Source: Thermoplasmatales archaeon SW_10_69_26 (GTDB taxonomy: Archaea > Thermoplasmatota > SW-10-69-26). Taken from it: DNA of 19,336 nucleotides. Both the position numbers and the translations under genes were made by a program. The DNA lies in NCBI GenBank assembly GCA_003009755.1, contig PXUB01000039.1:1-19336 (forward strand), in the 5' to 3' direction. This document shows, one piece after another, positions 6,798 to 12,353 of this stretch; the stretch's first letter is position 1, and every line of letters begins with the position of its first letter. The notes beneath the pieces are model-generated. The model searched no databases and was not told the DNA's origin. It saw nothing but the letters and a program-made list of their open reading frames with translations.

Positions 6798-6805
6798 TAT
6801 TTGAA
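6798..6805 (-). promoter_or_regulatory. TATA box for the Rep-led operon
   Basis: On the minus strand TTCAAATA is a good archaeal TATA element in an otherwise GC-rich stretch. Initiation about 25 nt downstream would fall near 6776, giving a short leader before the ATG at 6750. A TGTACA palindrome just downstream (6785-6790) could be an operator. This supports a promoter dedicated to the accessory operon. Confidence 0.6.
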
Positions 6806-6918
6806 TGGGGGTCGGCGCCCGCGGAACCTGTCTCCCCATTCCCACCAAGGGGGAGCCGACCATACTGGGCGCGCCTCGCGGCACCCTTGGCTGGGATGGG
6901 CTGCCTGGTAGTCGGGAT

Positions 6919-6952
6919 AACCCCGCGCGGCCGCGGGGCGGCCGCGCGGGTT
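6919..6952. repeat. Strong GC-rich hairpin with one bulge
   Basis: Arms 6919-6934 and 6938-6952 pair over 15 bp, interrupted only by one extra C on the left arm, with a GGG loop. It lies between the tRNA-like sequence and the Rep promoter. It could be a replication-origin hairpin for the HUH enzyme or a barrier between transcripts. No U-tract follows on either strand. Confidence 0.7.
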
Positions 6953-6991
6953 CGGTGGTGGACTGTTGGCTCGGTGCTCGAGCCGTAGAAG

Positions 6992-7069
6992 GCCGCCGGC
7001 CGGACTCGAACCGGCGTGGCCCCCGGCTTCGGGCCAGGGGCCGGATCGGCCTGGCTACCTCACGGCGGC
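6992..7069 (-). tRNA. tRNA-like sequence with non-canonical anticodon arm
   Basis: Read leftward, 78 nt fold with a perfect 7-bp acceptor stem (GCCGCCG with CGGCGGC), T8-G9, an archaeal-style D arm (A14, G15, G18-G19 and A21 equivalents, and a U13-U22 opposition as in archaeal Pro, Gln or Glu tRNAs), and a perfect 5-bp T stem with a TTCGAGT loop. The discriminator would be C and no CCA is encoded. The anticodon arm is wrong for a working tRNA. A CCCCT/GGGGG stem leaves an 11-nt loop, while the longest pairing gives a 9-bp helix with loop CCCGAAG, and neither places U at position 33. It may be a decayed tRNA, an attachment site derived from a tRNA, or a viral tRNA mimic. No intron in a typical bulge-helix-bulge is visible. 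Confidence 0.5.
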
Positions 7070-7078
7070 AGCGGAGGG

Positions 7079-7101
7079 CCACCACACGTCGTGTGTGGTG
7101 G
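7079..7101. repeat. Hairpin, 9-bp perfect stem
   Basis: CCACCACAC (7079-7087) pairs with GTGTGGTGG (7093-7101) around a 5-nt loop, starting 10 nt upstream of the 5' end of the tRNA-like sequence on the minus strand. It is one of four hairpins clustered between 6919 and 7183. Confidence 0.75.
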
Positions 7102-7107
7102 TCTATG

Positions 7108-7129
7108 ACCCCCGACATGTTGTGGGGGT
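7108..7129. repeat. Near-perfect 22-nt palindrome
   Basis: ACCCCC and GGGGGT arms flank a centre (GACATGTTGT) that is itself nearly palindromic, so almost the whole 22 nt is self-complementary. It could be a dimeric protein-binding site (operator) or part of an origin. Confidence 0.6.
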
Positions 7130-7137
7130 GGTCGGTG

Positions 7138-7183
7138 GGCGGGCCGGCCGCCGACCTGTGGTGGGGTCGGCAGTCGGCCCGCC
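7138..7183. repeat. Long two-part hairpin downstream of the 74-aa gene
   Basis: GGCGGGCC (7138-7145) pairs with GGCCCGCC (7176-7183) and GCCGACC (7150-7156) pairs with GGTCGGC (7165-7171), separated by a symmetric 4x4 internal loop and closed by an 8-nt loop. It begins seven nt past the stop of the 74-aa gene in the direction of transcription. It could be a transcript end or RNA-stabilising structure, although no U-tract follows. Confidence 0.75.
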
Positions 7184-7189
7184 GGAGGC

Positions 7190-7414
7190 TCACGGTGGGG
7201 TCTCGCCTCCCTCGTCGGTCTCGATCACCAGGGCGAGCGGGGCGGTGGACGTGTCGCCGCCGCTGGCCTGACTGAGGTAGCTATCGACGGCCTCGGTCAC
7301 CCAATTCTCGGGCCCCCCGCTGACGGGGACGGGCAGCCGCCAGCGATCAGTGAGGAACCATATCTCGCCGAGCGGGGTGTGGAGGAGGGGCGTCAGGTAG
7401 GCGGTCTCGGCCAT
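7190..7414 (-). CDS. Hypothetical 74-aa protein
   Basis: Third gene of a leftward three-gene cassette. The ATG at 7414 overlaps the preceding stop by one base (TGATG), indicating translational coupling. The product is soluble and acidic at its end, with an N-terminal segment MAETAYLTPLLHTPLGEIWF and no Cys. The family is not recognised. A strong hairpin follows its stop. Confidence 0.65.
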   Translation of the reverse strand: MAETAYLTPLLHTPLGEIWFLTDRWRLPVPVSGGPENWVTEAVDSYLSQASGGDTSTAPLALVIETDEGGETPP

Positions 7415-7716
7415 CAGGGCCGCGCCTCCCGGGGCTCGAGGATGCCGACGGTTCGGCCCTCGAGGGCGTCGGGGACGTCTTCCCGGGGGCCGTCGTCGAG
7501 CGCGAGGCGGGCGGCCTGGGCGAGGACGCGCTCGGCCCGATCCTGACGGCTCACTCGGAAGACCTTGGCGAGGCCGGGCCGGTCCGGGTCGCCGATGCCG
7601 ACCTCAGCGATGACGACCTCGCCGGCCGAGGCCATGATGCGGACCTCGACGGTGGCCGGAGCCTGGTCGCGGACCTGCTCGAGCAGCTCGCCGGCGGGCG
7701 CCGGGTCGGAGCTCAA
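7414..7716 (-). CDS. Hypothetical 100-aa protein
   Basis: The likely start is TTG 7716, overlapping the upstream stop as TTGA. The product looks like a small alpha/beta fold: a helix (AGELLEQVRDQ), two strands (TVEVRIMASAGEVVIAEVGIG), then a helix (RQDRAERVLAQAARLAL) and an acidic tail. There are no cysteines or membrane segments. I do not recognise the family. Its codon pattern (G/C third positions) matches real genes nearby. It is coupled to both neighbours, so the three proteins are probably made together. Confidence 0.65.
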   Translation of the reverse strand: MSSDPAPAGELLEQVRDQAPATVEVRIMASAGEVVIAEVGIGDPDRPGLAKVFRVSRQDRAERVLAQAARLALDDGPREDVPDALEGRTVGILEPREARP

Positions 7717-8156
7717 GGGCGACCGCCCCCGGCGATCTTGCAGCCGAGCCGGTGGGCGTGCTCGCCGACGTCCTCGGCCTCCTGGCGGATCTCCTCGCGG
7801 AAGCTCTCGAGGGTGCCCGGCCTGACGCCATCGAGGTCGAGGGTGTCGAGGAGCTCGGTGAGCCGGTCGGCGACGTCGTGCAGGGCTCGGGCTCGGCCGC
7901 GTTGGACGGCGTGGGCGTAGGCGAGCGAATCGCTTGCCGGGTCGCCGTCGAGGCGAGCCCGCAGGTAGTCGAGTTGAGTGGAGAGACGGCGGACTTGCTC
8001 AAGAGCGAGGGCAGCCGCCTCGAGCTGCCGTTGGCGCCCGCCGCCATGGCGGCGAGCGTCACCTCGCAGCCGTGAGATGGTTGCGCCGAGGTTGTCGGGC
8101 AGTTGGTCAGAATCTGAGCGCGAGAGGTCGGGGTTGTAGGGTGTCTCGTCGTTCAT
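7713..8156 (-). CDS. Hypothetical helical protein (147 aa), possible coiled coil
   Basis: First gene of the leftward cassette. The ATG at 8156 is preceded by GGAGGGT five nt upstream, but that site lies within strong hairpins (8158-8205). The protein is almost entirely helical by composition, with heptad-like hydrophobic spacing in residues about 45-70 (LEAAALALEQVRRLSTQLDY) and 90-110 (ARALHDVADRLTELLDTLDL). It ends with a short His/Gly tail. There is one Cys near the end. No family is recognised; a structural or DNA-associated role is possible. Whether the cassette belongs to the accessory element or to the host is not clear. Confidence 0.7.
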   Translation of the reverse strand: MNDETPYNPDLSRSDSDQLPDNLGATISRLRGDARRHGGGRQRQLEAAALALEQVRRLSTQLDYLRARLDGDPASDSLAYAHAVQRGRARALHDVADRLTELLDTLDLDGVRPGTLESFREEIRQEAEDVGEHAHRLGCKIAGGGRP

Positions 8157-8157
8157 C

Positions 8158-8205
8158 GGGACCCTCCAGCCTCCCCCGTTCGTGGGGGAGGGTCCGGCGG
8201 GTCCC
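8158..8205 (-). promoter_or_regulatory. Leader with alternative hairpins that cover the Shine-Dalgarno site
   Basis: CCTCCCCC (8170-8177) can pair with GGGGGAGG (8184-8191). Alternatively GGACCCTCC (8159-8167) can pair with GGAGGGTCC (8187-8195). The two overlap at 8187-8191 and so exclude each other. GGGACCC (8158-8164) can also pair with GGGTCCC (8199-8205). On the mRNA the 8159-8167 arm contains the GGAGGG ribosome-binding site of the 147-aa gene, so folding would hide it. This suggests translational control or protein-dependent opening. Confidence 0.5.
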
Positions 8206-8254
8206 GACCTGACTGAGGGGCTCGCGCCCGTCAGCCCCGCCCTACGGCGGCAGG

Positions 8255-8261
8255 CTTATAC
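8255..8261 (+). promoter_or_regulatory. Possible TATA box for the 35-aa membrane miniprotein
   Basis: CTTATAC stands out in the GC-rich stretch and points rightward. Initiation about 25 nt downstream would be near 8283, leaving a leader of about 100 nt before the preferred GTG start at 8381. Confidence 0.35.
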
Positions 8262-8380
8262 GGCGGAGGCAGGGGGACGCGGTGGTTCCCCGGAGGGATC
8301 CAGTTGACGACCTCGTTTCGATGACTCCGCCAGATGCTTCAAGTGGTCCCGCGAGAGAGCCATCGGTGCGAGGTGACACC

Positions 8381-8488
8381 GTGTACGAGTGGCTCCCCAC
8401 GTCGATCGTGATCGCCACCTTCCTCTTCGGCATCCTAGCCGAAGCCATCGAATCCGGGCGGCTCACCGCCTGGACGACCAAGGCCTAA
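8381..8488 (+). CDS. Single-pass membrane miniprotein (35 aa)
   Basis: From GTG 8381 the product is 35 aa with one hydrophobic helix (WLPTSIVIATFLFGILAEAI) and a short polar tail ending in WTTKA. The start is chosen because GAGGTGA (8370-8376) sits four nt upstream, and because third-position G/C jumps sharply at this point: codons upstream in the same frame often end in A or T, those downstream are almost all G or C. In-frame ATG 8321 and GTG 8282 are therefore less likely. It is the only plus-strand gene in the left half. Small membrane proteins of this kind occur in archaeal viruses and plasmids. Function unknown. Confidence 0.55.
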   Translation: MYEWLPTSIVIATFLFGILAEAIESGRLTAWTTKA

Positions 8489-8695
8489 CCGATAGAGCCC
8501 TCGCCGGTGTCCCTTCCCTCACCCTTGCTCCCGCCAGCTCAGGCCAGAGCCCGGGCCGGGGACGTTGATCCCGGCATCGGTCGGATCGCGAGACCGGATC
8601 GGGCGTCGACGGCCTCGGGCGACCACCGTCGTTCGCCTGGGTGAGGGAAGACCTGCAGGAGGGGAGAGCCTCGAACCCGGATGGTCGACGGCGGG
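8489..8695. other. Non-coding stretch before the tandem repeat
   Basis: No convincing gene on either strand. It holds a short imperfect stem (CGGTC/GACCG around 8580) and a CCTGCAGG palindrome (8652-8659). The open frames crossing it are Arg/Pro-rich and run into the repeats. Confidence 0.5.
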
Positions 8696-8881
8696 CTAGC
8701 GATGCTCGCGTTTCGTACGAGCGGTCCGAGGGAAGTGTGCCTTAGGCGTTTCCACTCATCGCAGGTCGGCTTGACGTGATGGGGGAGCCGACCTGCGATT
8801 TCGCACGGGCGCCCGGAACGCTGTGAGGGCGGGCGCCCGTGCTCACTGAGAACCGCCTCGGGCCAAGCGTCTCGAGGCGGA
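8696..8881. repeat. 186-bp tandem repeat, copy A
   Basis: First of two direct copies, starting CTAGCGATGCTCGCGTTTCG. It contains three inverted repeats. H1 has arms 8758-8770 and 8787-8799 (13 bp perfect) with a 16-nt loop. H2 has arms 8803-8814 and 8831-8842 (12 bp perfect) with a 16-nt loop. H3 has arms 8853-8860 and 8873-8880 (8 bp) with a 12-nt loop. A short GCTCG/CGAGC stem lies near the start. No coding potential is evident. Confidence 0.9.
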
Positions 8882-9067
8882 CTAGCGATGCTCGCGTTTC
8901 GTACGAGCGCCCGCGGGAAGTGTGCCCTGAGCGTTTCCACTCATCGCAGGTCGGCTTGACGTGATGGGGCAGCCGACCTGCGATTTCGCACGGGCGCCCG
9001 GAACGCGGTGGGAGGGGGCGCCCGTGCTCACTGAGAACCGCCTCGGGCCAAGCGTGTCGAGGCGGTT
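8882..9067. repeat. 186-bp tandem repeat, copy B
   Basis: Second copy at exactly 186 bp offset. H1 arms 8943-8955 and 8972-8984 (13 bp) and H2 arms 8988-8999 and 9016-9027 (12 bp) are unchanged. The H2 loop differs in sequence from copy A (ggaacgcggtgggagg against ggaacgctgtgagggc) yet remains 16 nt. H3 extends beyond the copy to a 16-bp perfect stem (9030-9045 with 9058-9073, 12-nt loop). In copy A that stem is cut to 8 bp because copy B begins there, implying that copy A was created by duplication. Confidence 0.9.
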
Positions 9068-9077
9068 CTCAGTCACG

Positions 9078-9102
9078 TACGTCCGGCCGCTGGCCGGACG
9101 TA
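9078..9102. repeat. 11-bp perfect hairpin H4
   Basis: TACGTCCGGCC (9078-9088) pairs with GGCCGGACGTA (9092-9102) around GCT. It lies between the tandem repeats and the hairpin at the mcm stop codon, continuing the run of palindromes. Confidence 0.85.
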
Positions 9103-9108
9103 GTGATC

Positions 9109-9144
9109 GACAGACGGCCGCCGTCGTGTGGCATGCCGTCTGTC
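9109..9144. repeat. 10-bp hairpin H5 overlapping the mcm stop codon
   Basis: GACAGACGGC (9109-9118) pairs with GCCGTCTGTC (9135-9144) around a 16-nt loop, the same loop length as H1 and H2. The right arm includes two bases of the mcm TGA (9143-9145), so the structure sits exactly at the 3' end of the mcm reading frame. It may end or protect the mcm transcript. Confidence 0.85.
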
Positions 9145-11266
9145 AATCCCGCACCAACCGGTAGTGGTCGCCGTTGTCGGGCGAGTACAGCGTGCCGCGC
9201 TGGTTCTTCAGCATCTTGATCGTGTCCTCGACCTGGTGCTCGGTGATGCCGCGCTCGGCGGCTTGGGCCACGATCACGTCGTAGGGCGCGCCGTCGGGGT
9301 TCTCCTCGCTGAGCTCCCGCACGATGTCCAGCAGGATGCGGATGCGCTCGCGCTGGCTGTGGCCGACACCGCTGGCGACCAGATCGATGTCCATGAGCCC
9401 GCTGCCGCCCCCGATCTTCCGCAACCAGTACTCGACGATGTCGATGGCTCGCTGGGCGTCCTCGAGCTCGGCCTCGTTCGACAGCCGGATGCGAGCCGAG
9501 GCCTCGGTCAACCGGACCAACGCCTCGAGCTGGCGAGGCGTCAACGGGATGCGGCCGCTGTCCTCGCCGCCTTCGCCGCGGATCTGGACGTAGTAGTCCT
9601 GCAGGTGCTCGCGCGCCTCCTCGGTGAGCACCGGGAAACACTCCCGGCGAGCGTAGGCGACGTACTTGCGCAGGAAGTCCTCGTCGACAGGCGGCTCGAC
9701 GACCTGGTTGGCCTCCTCCTGGTCGTCCTCGGTGAACAGGCCCTCCTCGTGCCGGTCACGGTACTCGCGGATCGCGCCGGCCCTGTGCACGCCCATGATG
9801 TGGTCCGCCAGCTCGCGGTCCTTCTCCTCCTCGGGGTCGTCGGTGAGCGTGAAGATCACGTCGAAGCGGCTCATCAGCGCCGGCTCCATCGTGATCTGCT
9901 CGGCCAGCGGCTGGTTCGGGTCGAAGCGGCCGAACTTCGGGTTGGCCGCGCCCAGGATCGCGCACCGGCTGCGCAGCTCCGCCTGGATGCCGGCCTTGGC
10001 GATCGAGACCGTCTGCTGCTCCATGGCCTCGTGCATCGACGACTGATCCTTGCGGTCCATCTTGTCGATCTCGTCGACCGCGCACAGGCCCTTGTCGGCG
10101 AGCACGAGCGCGCCCGCCTCCAGCGTCCATCGCCCATCGGCCAGATCGTCGCGCACGGCCGCCGCCGTCAACCCGGCCGCCGAGGACGATTTCCCGCTCG
10201 TGTACACCGAGCGGGGCGCGATCTTCTCGGCGAACCCGAGCAGCTGGGATTTCCCCACGCCCGGGTCACCGACGAGGAGCACGTGGATGTCCCCGCGGAT
10301 GCGGGACCCGTCCGGCATGCGCTTGGCGACGCCGCCGAACAGCTGCATCGCCAGCGCTTGCTTCTCCATCTCCATGCCGCGGATCGTGGGGGCCACGCTC
10401 TCCACGATCTTCTGGTAGAGGTCGGGATCGCGGGCGAACTCCATGATCTCCTCGACCTCGTCCTCGCCGATGTCCACCTCGTCGAACTCCTGCTCTTGAA
10501 CCTCGACGCTGTTGACCTCACTGTAGAGGTCGAAGAGGGTGGACGGTTGCCCGTTGATGCGGCGCTGGTCGCTGCGGAGCACCCCGTTGAGGATGATCCG
10601 ATCGCCGGGAGCGACGTCGCCCGCCAGATCCCCTTCGACGTAGGCTTCCAGCCGCTCGGGCTGCTCCCCGCCGCGCAGCCCCTCGGGAGCCTCTTGCAGC
10701 TCCAGACGCTGCGTGTCGACGTAGGTCGAGTCGCCCTCGTCGAACCGGAACTGGCTCTGCTTCTCGCACTGCTGGCAGCCTTGGGGCTCCTTGAACGTGA
10801 GATGGTCGTCCTGCTCGACGTGCTCGGTGTGGCCGCACCGCAGGCACTCGAAGGCGCCGACCTCGAGCTTTGGGCGGACCTCGCTGGCCTTCTTCACCAA
10901 CCCGCGGATCGCGACGAACCGACCCAGGTGTTCGGCCCGCAGCTGCCGGATCGGGACCAGCCAGTGCTCGGGCAGCTCGTAGACGCGCACCGTGATGTCC
11001 AACGGCTCGTCGACGGGCGTCTCCAGCCGCCGCACCGCTTCCTTGGCCGCCTCCAAGCTCTCGACGGGGTTCTCCAAGGTCGCGTCCGCCAGCTCGTCGT
11101 CGTGCTTGGCCAGCTGCCAGTACGGGACCAGCAAGGACGACTCCTCGGGGTAGGCCAACGCGACCTGATCGAGCTGGCTGCGCTGGTACGTTCGGAGGTA
11201 CTGTTCCCAGGAGCGACGGAGGGCTTCCTTCGTGAGGGTCGTGGAGACTTGGACAGGCGTGGCCAT
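9143..11266 (-). CDS. mcm: MCM replicative DNA helicase
   Basis: The 707-aa product is a complete archaeal MCM, the hexameric 3'-5' helicase that unwinds DNA at the fork. The N-terminal domain includes a C4 zinc site (Cys141, Cys144, Cys164, Cys167) and an OB fold. The AAA+ core has Walker A GDPGVGKS (333-340), Walker B CAVDEIDKM (395-403), sensor 1 GAANPKFGRF (439-448) and the arginine-finger segment LMSRFDVIF (464-472). The last 80 residues form the usual winged-helix domain. ATG 11266 is chosen: GGGGTG precedes it and the family N-terminus begins soon after, whereas the upstream extension to 11353 is Pro/Gly-rich; ATG 11281 is a minor alternative. No intein is present. Neighbours give no replication operon. 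It marks the transition from the accessory region to chromosomal genes. Confidence 0.97.
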   Translation of the reverse strand: MATPVQVSTTLTKEALRRSWEQYLRTYQRSQLDQVALAYPEESSLLVPYWQLAKHDDELADATLENPVESLEAAKEAVRRLETPVDEPLDITVRVYELPEHWLVPIRQLRAEHLGRFVAIRGLVKKASEVRPKLEVGAFECLRCGHTEHVEQDDHLTFKEPQGCQQCEKQSQFRFDEGDSTYVDTQRLELQEAPEGLRGGEQPERLEAYVEGDLAGDVAPGDRIILNGVLRSDQRRINGQPSTLFDLYSEVNSVEVQEQEFDEVDIGEDEVEEIMEFARDPDLYQKIVESVAPTIRGMEMEKQALAMQLFGGVAKRMPDGSRIRGDIHVLLVGDPGVGKSQLLGFAEKIAPRSVYTSGKSSSAAGLTAAAVRDDLADGRWTLEAGALVLADKGLCAVDEIDKMDRKDQSSMHEAMEQQTVSIAKAGIQAELRSRCAILGAANPKFGRFDPNQPLAEQITMEPALMSRFDVIFTLTDDPEEEKDRELADHIMGVHRAGAIREYRDRHEEGLFTEDDQEEANQVVEPPVDEDFLRKYVAYARRECFPVLTEEAREHLQDYYVQIRGEGGEDSGRIPLTPRQLEALVRLTEASARIRLSNEAELEDAQRAIDIVEYWLRKIGGGSGLMDIDLVASGVGHSQRERIRILLDIVRELSEENPDGAPYDVIVAQAAERGITEHQVEDTIKMLKNQRGTLYSPDNGDHYRLVRD

Positions 11267-11342
11267 GATCGTGCACCCCATCGCTTCCAGCGGGGACGGC
11301 CGCCATCCCGGGGCCCCTTCACCAGGTTTCTCCGGAAGCAGG

Positions 11343-11350
11343 GGAAAAAC
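11343..11350 (-). promoter_or_regulatory. Possible mcm promoter element
   Basis: On the minus strand GGTTTTTCCCC is the only AT-rich patch upstream of mcm. A transcription start about 25 nt downstream would give a leader of about 50 nt, consistent with mcm having a Shine-Dalgarno-like GGGGTG. The spacing is reasonable but the match to a TATA box is weak. Confidence 0.3.
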
Positions 11351-11401
11351 CACCCCGGGGGCACGCCCACCCCCCTGTTGCGAGTGGAGGGCCCAACCCT
11401 C

Positions 11402-12341
11402 TCACGCCCTATCCTGCTTCCCGCGAACGGTTCGACGGGTTTTCGGTTCTTCTGCGAGCCAGGGCAGATCCGCCCTGAGCAGGCGAAGAGGTCCCGTGCG
11501 ATGCGCCAACGTGGGGCGGTCGGTGATGAGGTCCATCAGCGAGGGATGGCTCGTGGCCCGAGCCAGCTGGCGTTGGCCGTTCACCGTCCAGACGACGATG
11601 GGTCGATCCAGCGAGAAAACGCGAGGCCGGCCTAACCGGAACAACCGGCGCTCGAGCACGAGCCTGTCCGGGTCGGCCTCCTCGACCCACCAGCGCAGCC
11701 GGCGCATGCGGCGGCGCGAGACCAGCAAGCGGTCGGCCCGGTAGGCCCAGGATCAGCCCGGTCGGGCTGGGGTTCCCGGCGTCGTCGGTGTCGCGGACGA
11801 GGTCACGGTGGACCCCGGTCACGACCGCGGCCGGGGTCTCTGCATCGTCCAGCGTCTCCAACACAGCGTCGGTCGCTTGCGGGGCCTCGATCTCGGGGTT
11901 CGCCGGTCCCCGCGAAGACGTCCTCGCCGACGGACCATCGACCCTCGCCAGCTCCTAGTCAAGCTAGACTGCCGGACGTGTTTTGCTTAAGCTCTCGCGC
12001 CGGTCTCGGCAGACCGGGCACGGTCTGCCGAGAGTACGGGCGCCAAGCCCGTGCGAATGAGCGAGGCAAGGTCGCGGAGCCCGAGGAAGGAAACCCCCTG
12101 TGGGTTTTCTCGGTCCCCGAGCTCGGACGAGGAGGTCTGCGAGACGGGGAGTCCGGCCAGCGTCCGGTCGCGGGGAAGAATCGGGATGCCATCGGCCGTC
12201 GAGCGAGGGTCGAGATCGACCGCGTCCGCCAGAGGCGAACGCGGCTTCGACGCTCTCGATCGTGTGCTCGTGGTCGACGACCGGGGCTAAACCGCGATGG
12301 GAGACGACCGGCGGCCGGGTGGCCGGCCACCCCTCCCCCAT
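11402..12341 (-). pseudogene. Glycerophosphodiester phosphodiesterase, frameshifted and interrupted by a repeat
   Basis: The remains of a GDPD gene are read in three frames. The N-terminal part from ATG 12341 has the HRG signature (VVSHRGLAPVVDHEHTIESV). After a shift near 12230, the frame continues ADAVDLDPRSTADGIPILPRD, where the family normally has ELD...T.DG.PV..HD; the catalytic His of HD is Arg here. Repeat copy 1 (11963-12109) then breaks the gene and brings a stop. Downstream, TPAAVVTGVHRD and, after another shift near 11745, FSLDRPIVVWTVNGQ and LITDRP match the C-terminal GDPD block (VWTVN ... TDRP). A further shift is likely near 11905. Three shifts, a mutated catalytic residue and an insertion argue for a true pseudogene rather than a sequencing error. 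It begins 12 nt after the FKBP stop, so it was probably co-transcribed with that gene. Confidence 0.8.
11963..12109 (+). repeat. Palindromic interspersed repeat, copy 1 (with 52-nt extra hairpins)
   Basis: It begins GCTAGACTGCCGG and is identical to copy 2 over the first 44 nt. It then has 52 extra nt (12007-12058), which help form a 12-bp perfect hairpin (12004-12015 with 12022-12033) and a shorter ACGGGC/GCCCGT stem. It rejoins copy 2 for about 50 nt with one substitution and one indel, ending in a GAAACCC/GGGTTT stem. It lies within the GDPD pseudogene. Confidence 0.85.
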
Positions 12342-12353
12342 CGGGTCGGCCGC

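Noticed and set aside
6992-7069. Functional tRNA-Ser(CGA), tRNA-Phe(GAA), tRNA-Ala(GGC), tRNA-Gln(CTG) or tRNA-Pro(TGG) assignment.
   Set aside because: Most of these readings lack U33. GGC can be placed after a T, but it then requires an 8-nt intron without a bulge-helix-bulge and lacks the Ala G3-U70 pair.
8696-9067. CRISPR array.
   Set aside because: There are only two 186-bp direct copies in direct contact, without short repeats separated by unique spacers, and no cas genes.
8539-9076. Minus-strand frames through the tandem repeat.
   Set aside because: They are translations of palindromic DNA, with the same peptide segments repeated and no start signals.
9128-11635. Very long plus-strand open frame antisense to mcm (835 codons).
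   Set aside because: It is rich in Leu, Val, Asp and Arg without any domain and mirrors the high-GC third positions of mcm, which has complete family motifs on the other strand.
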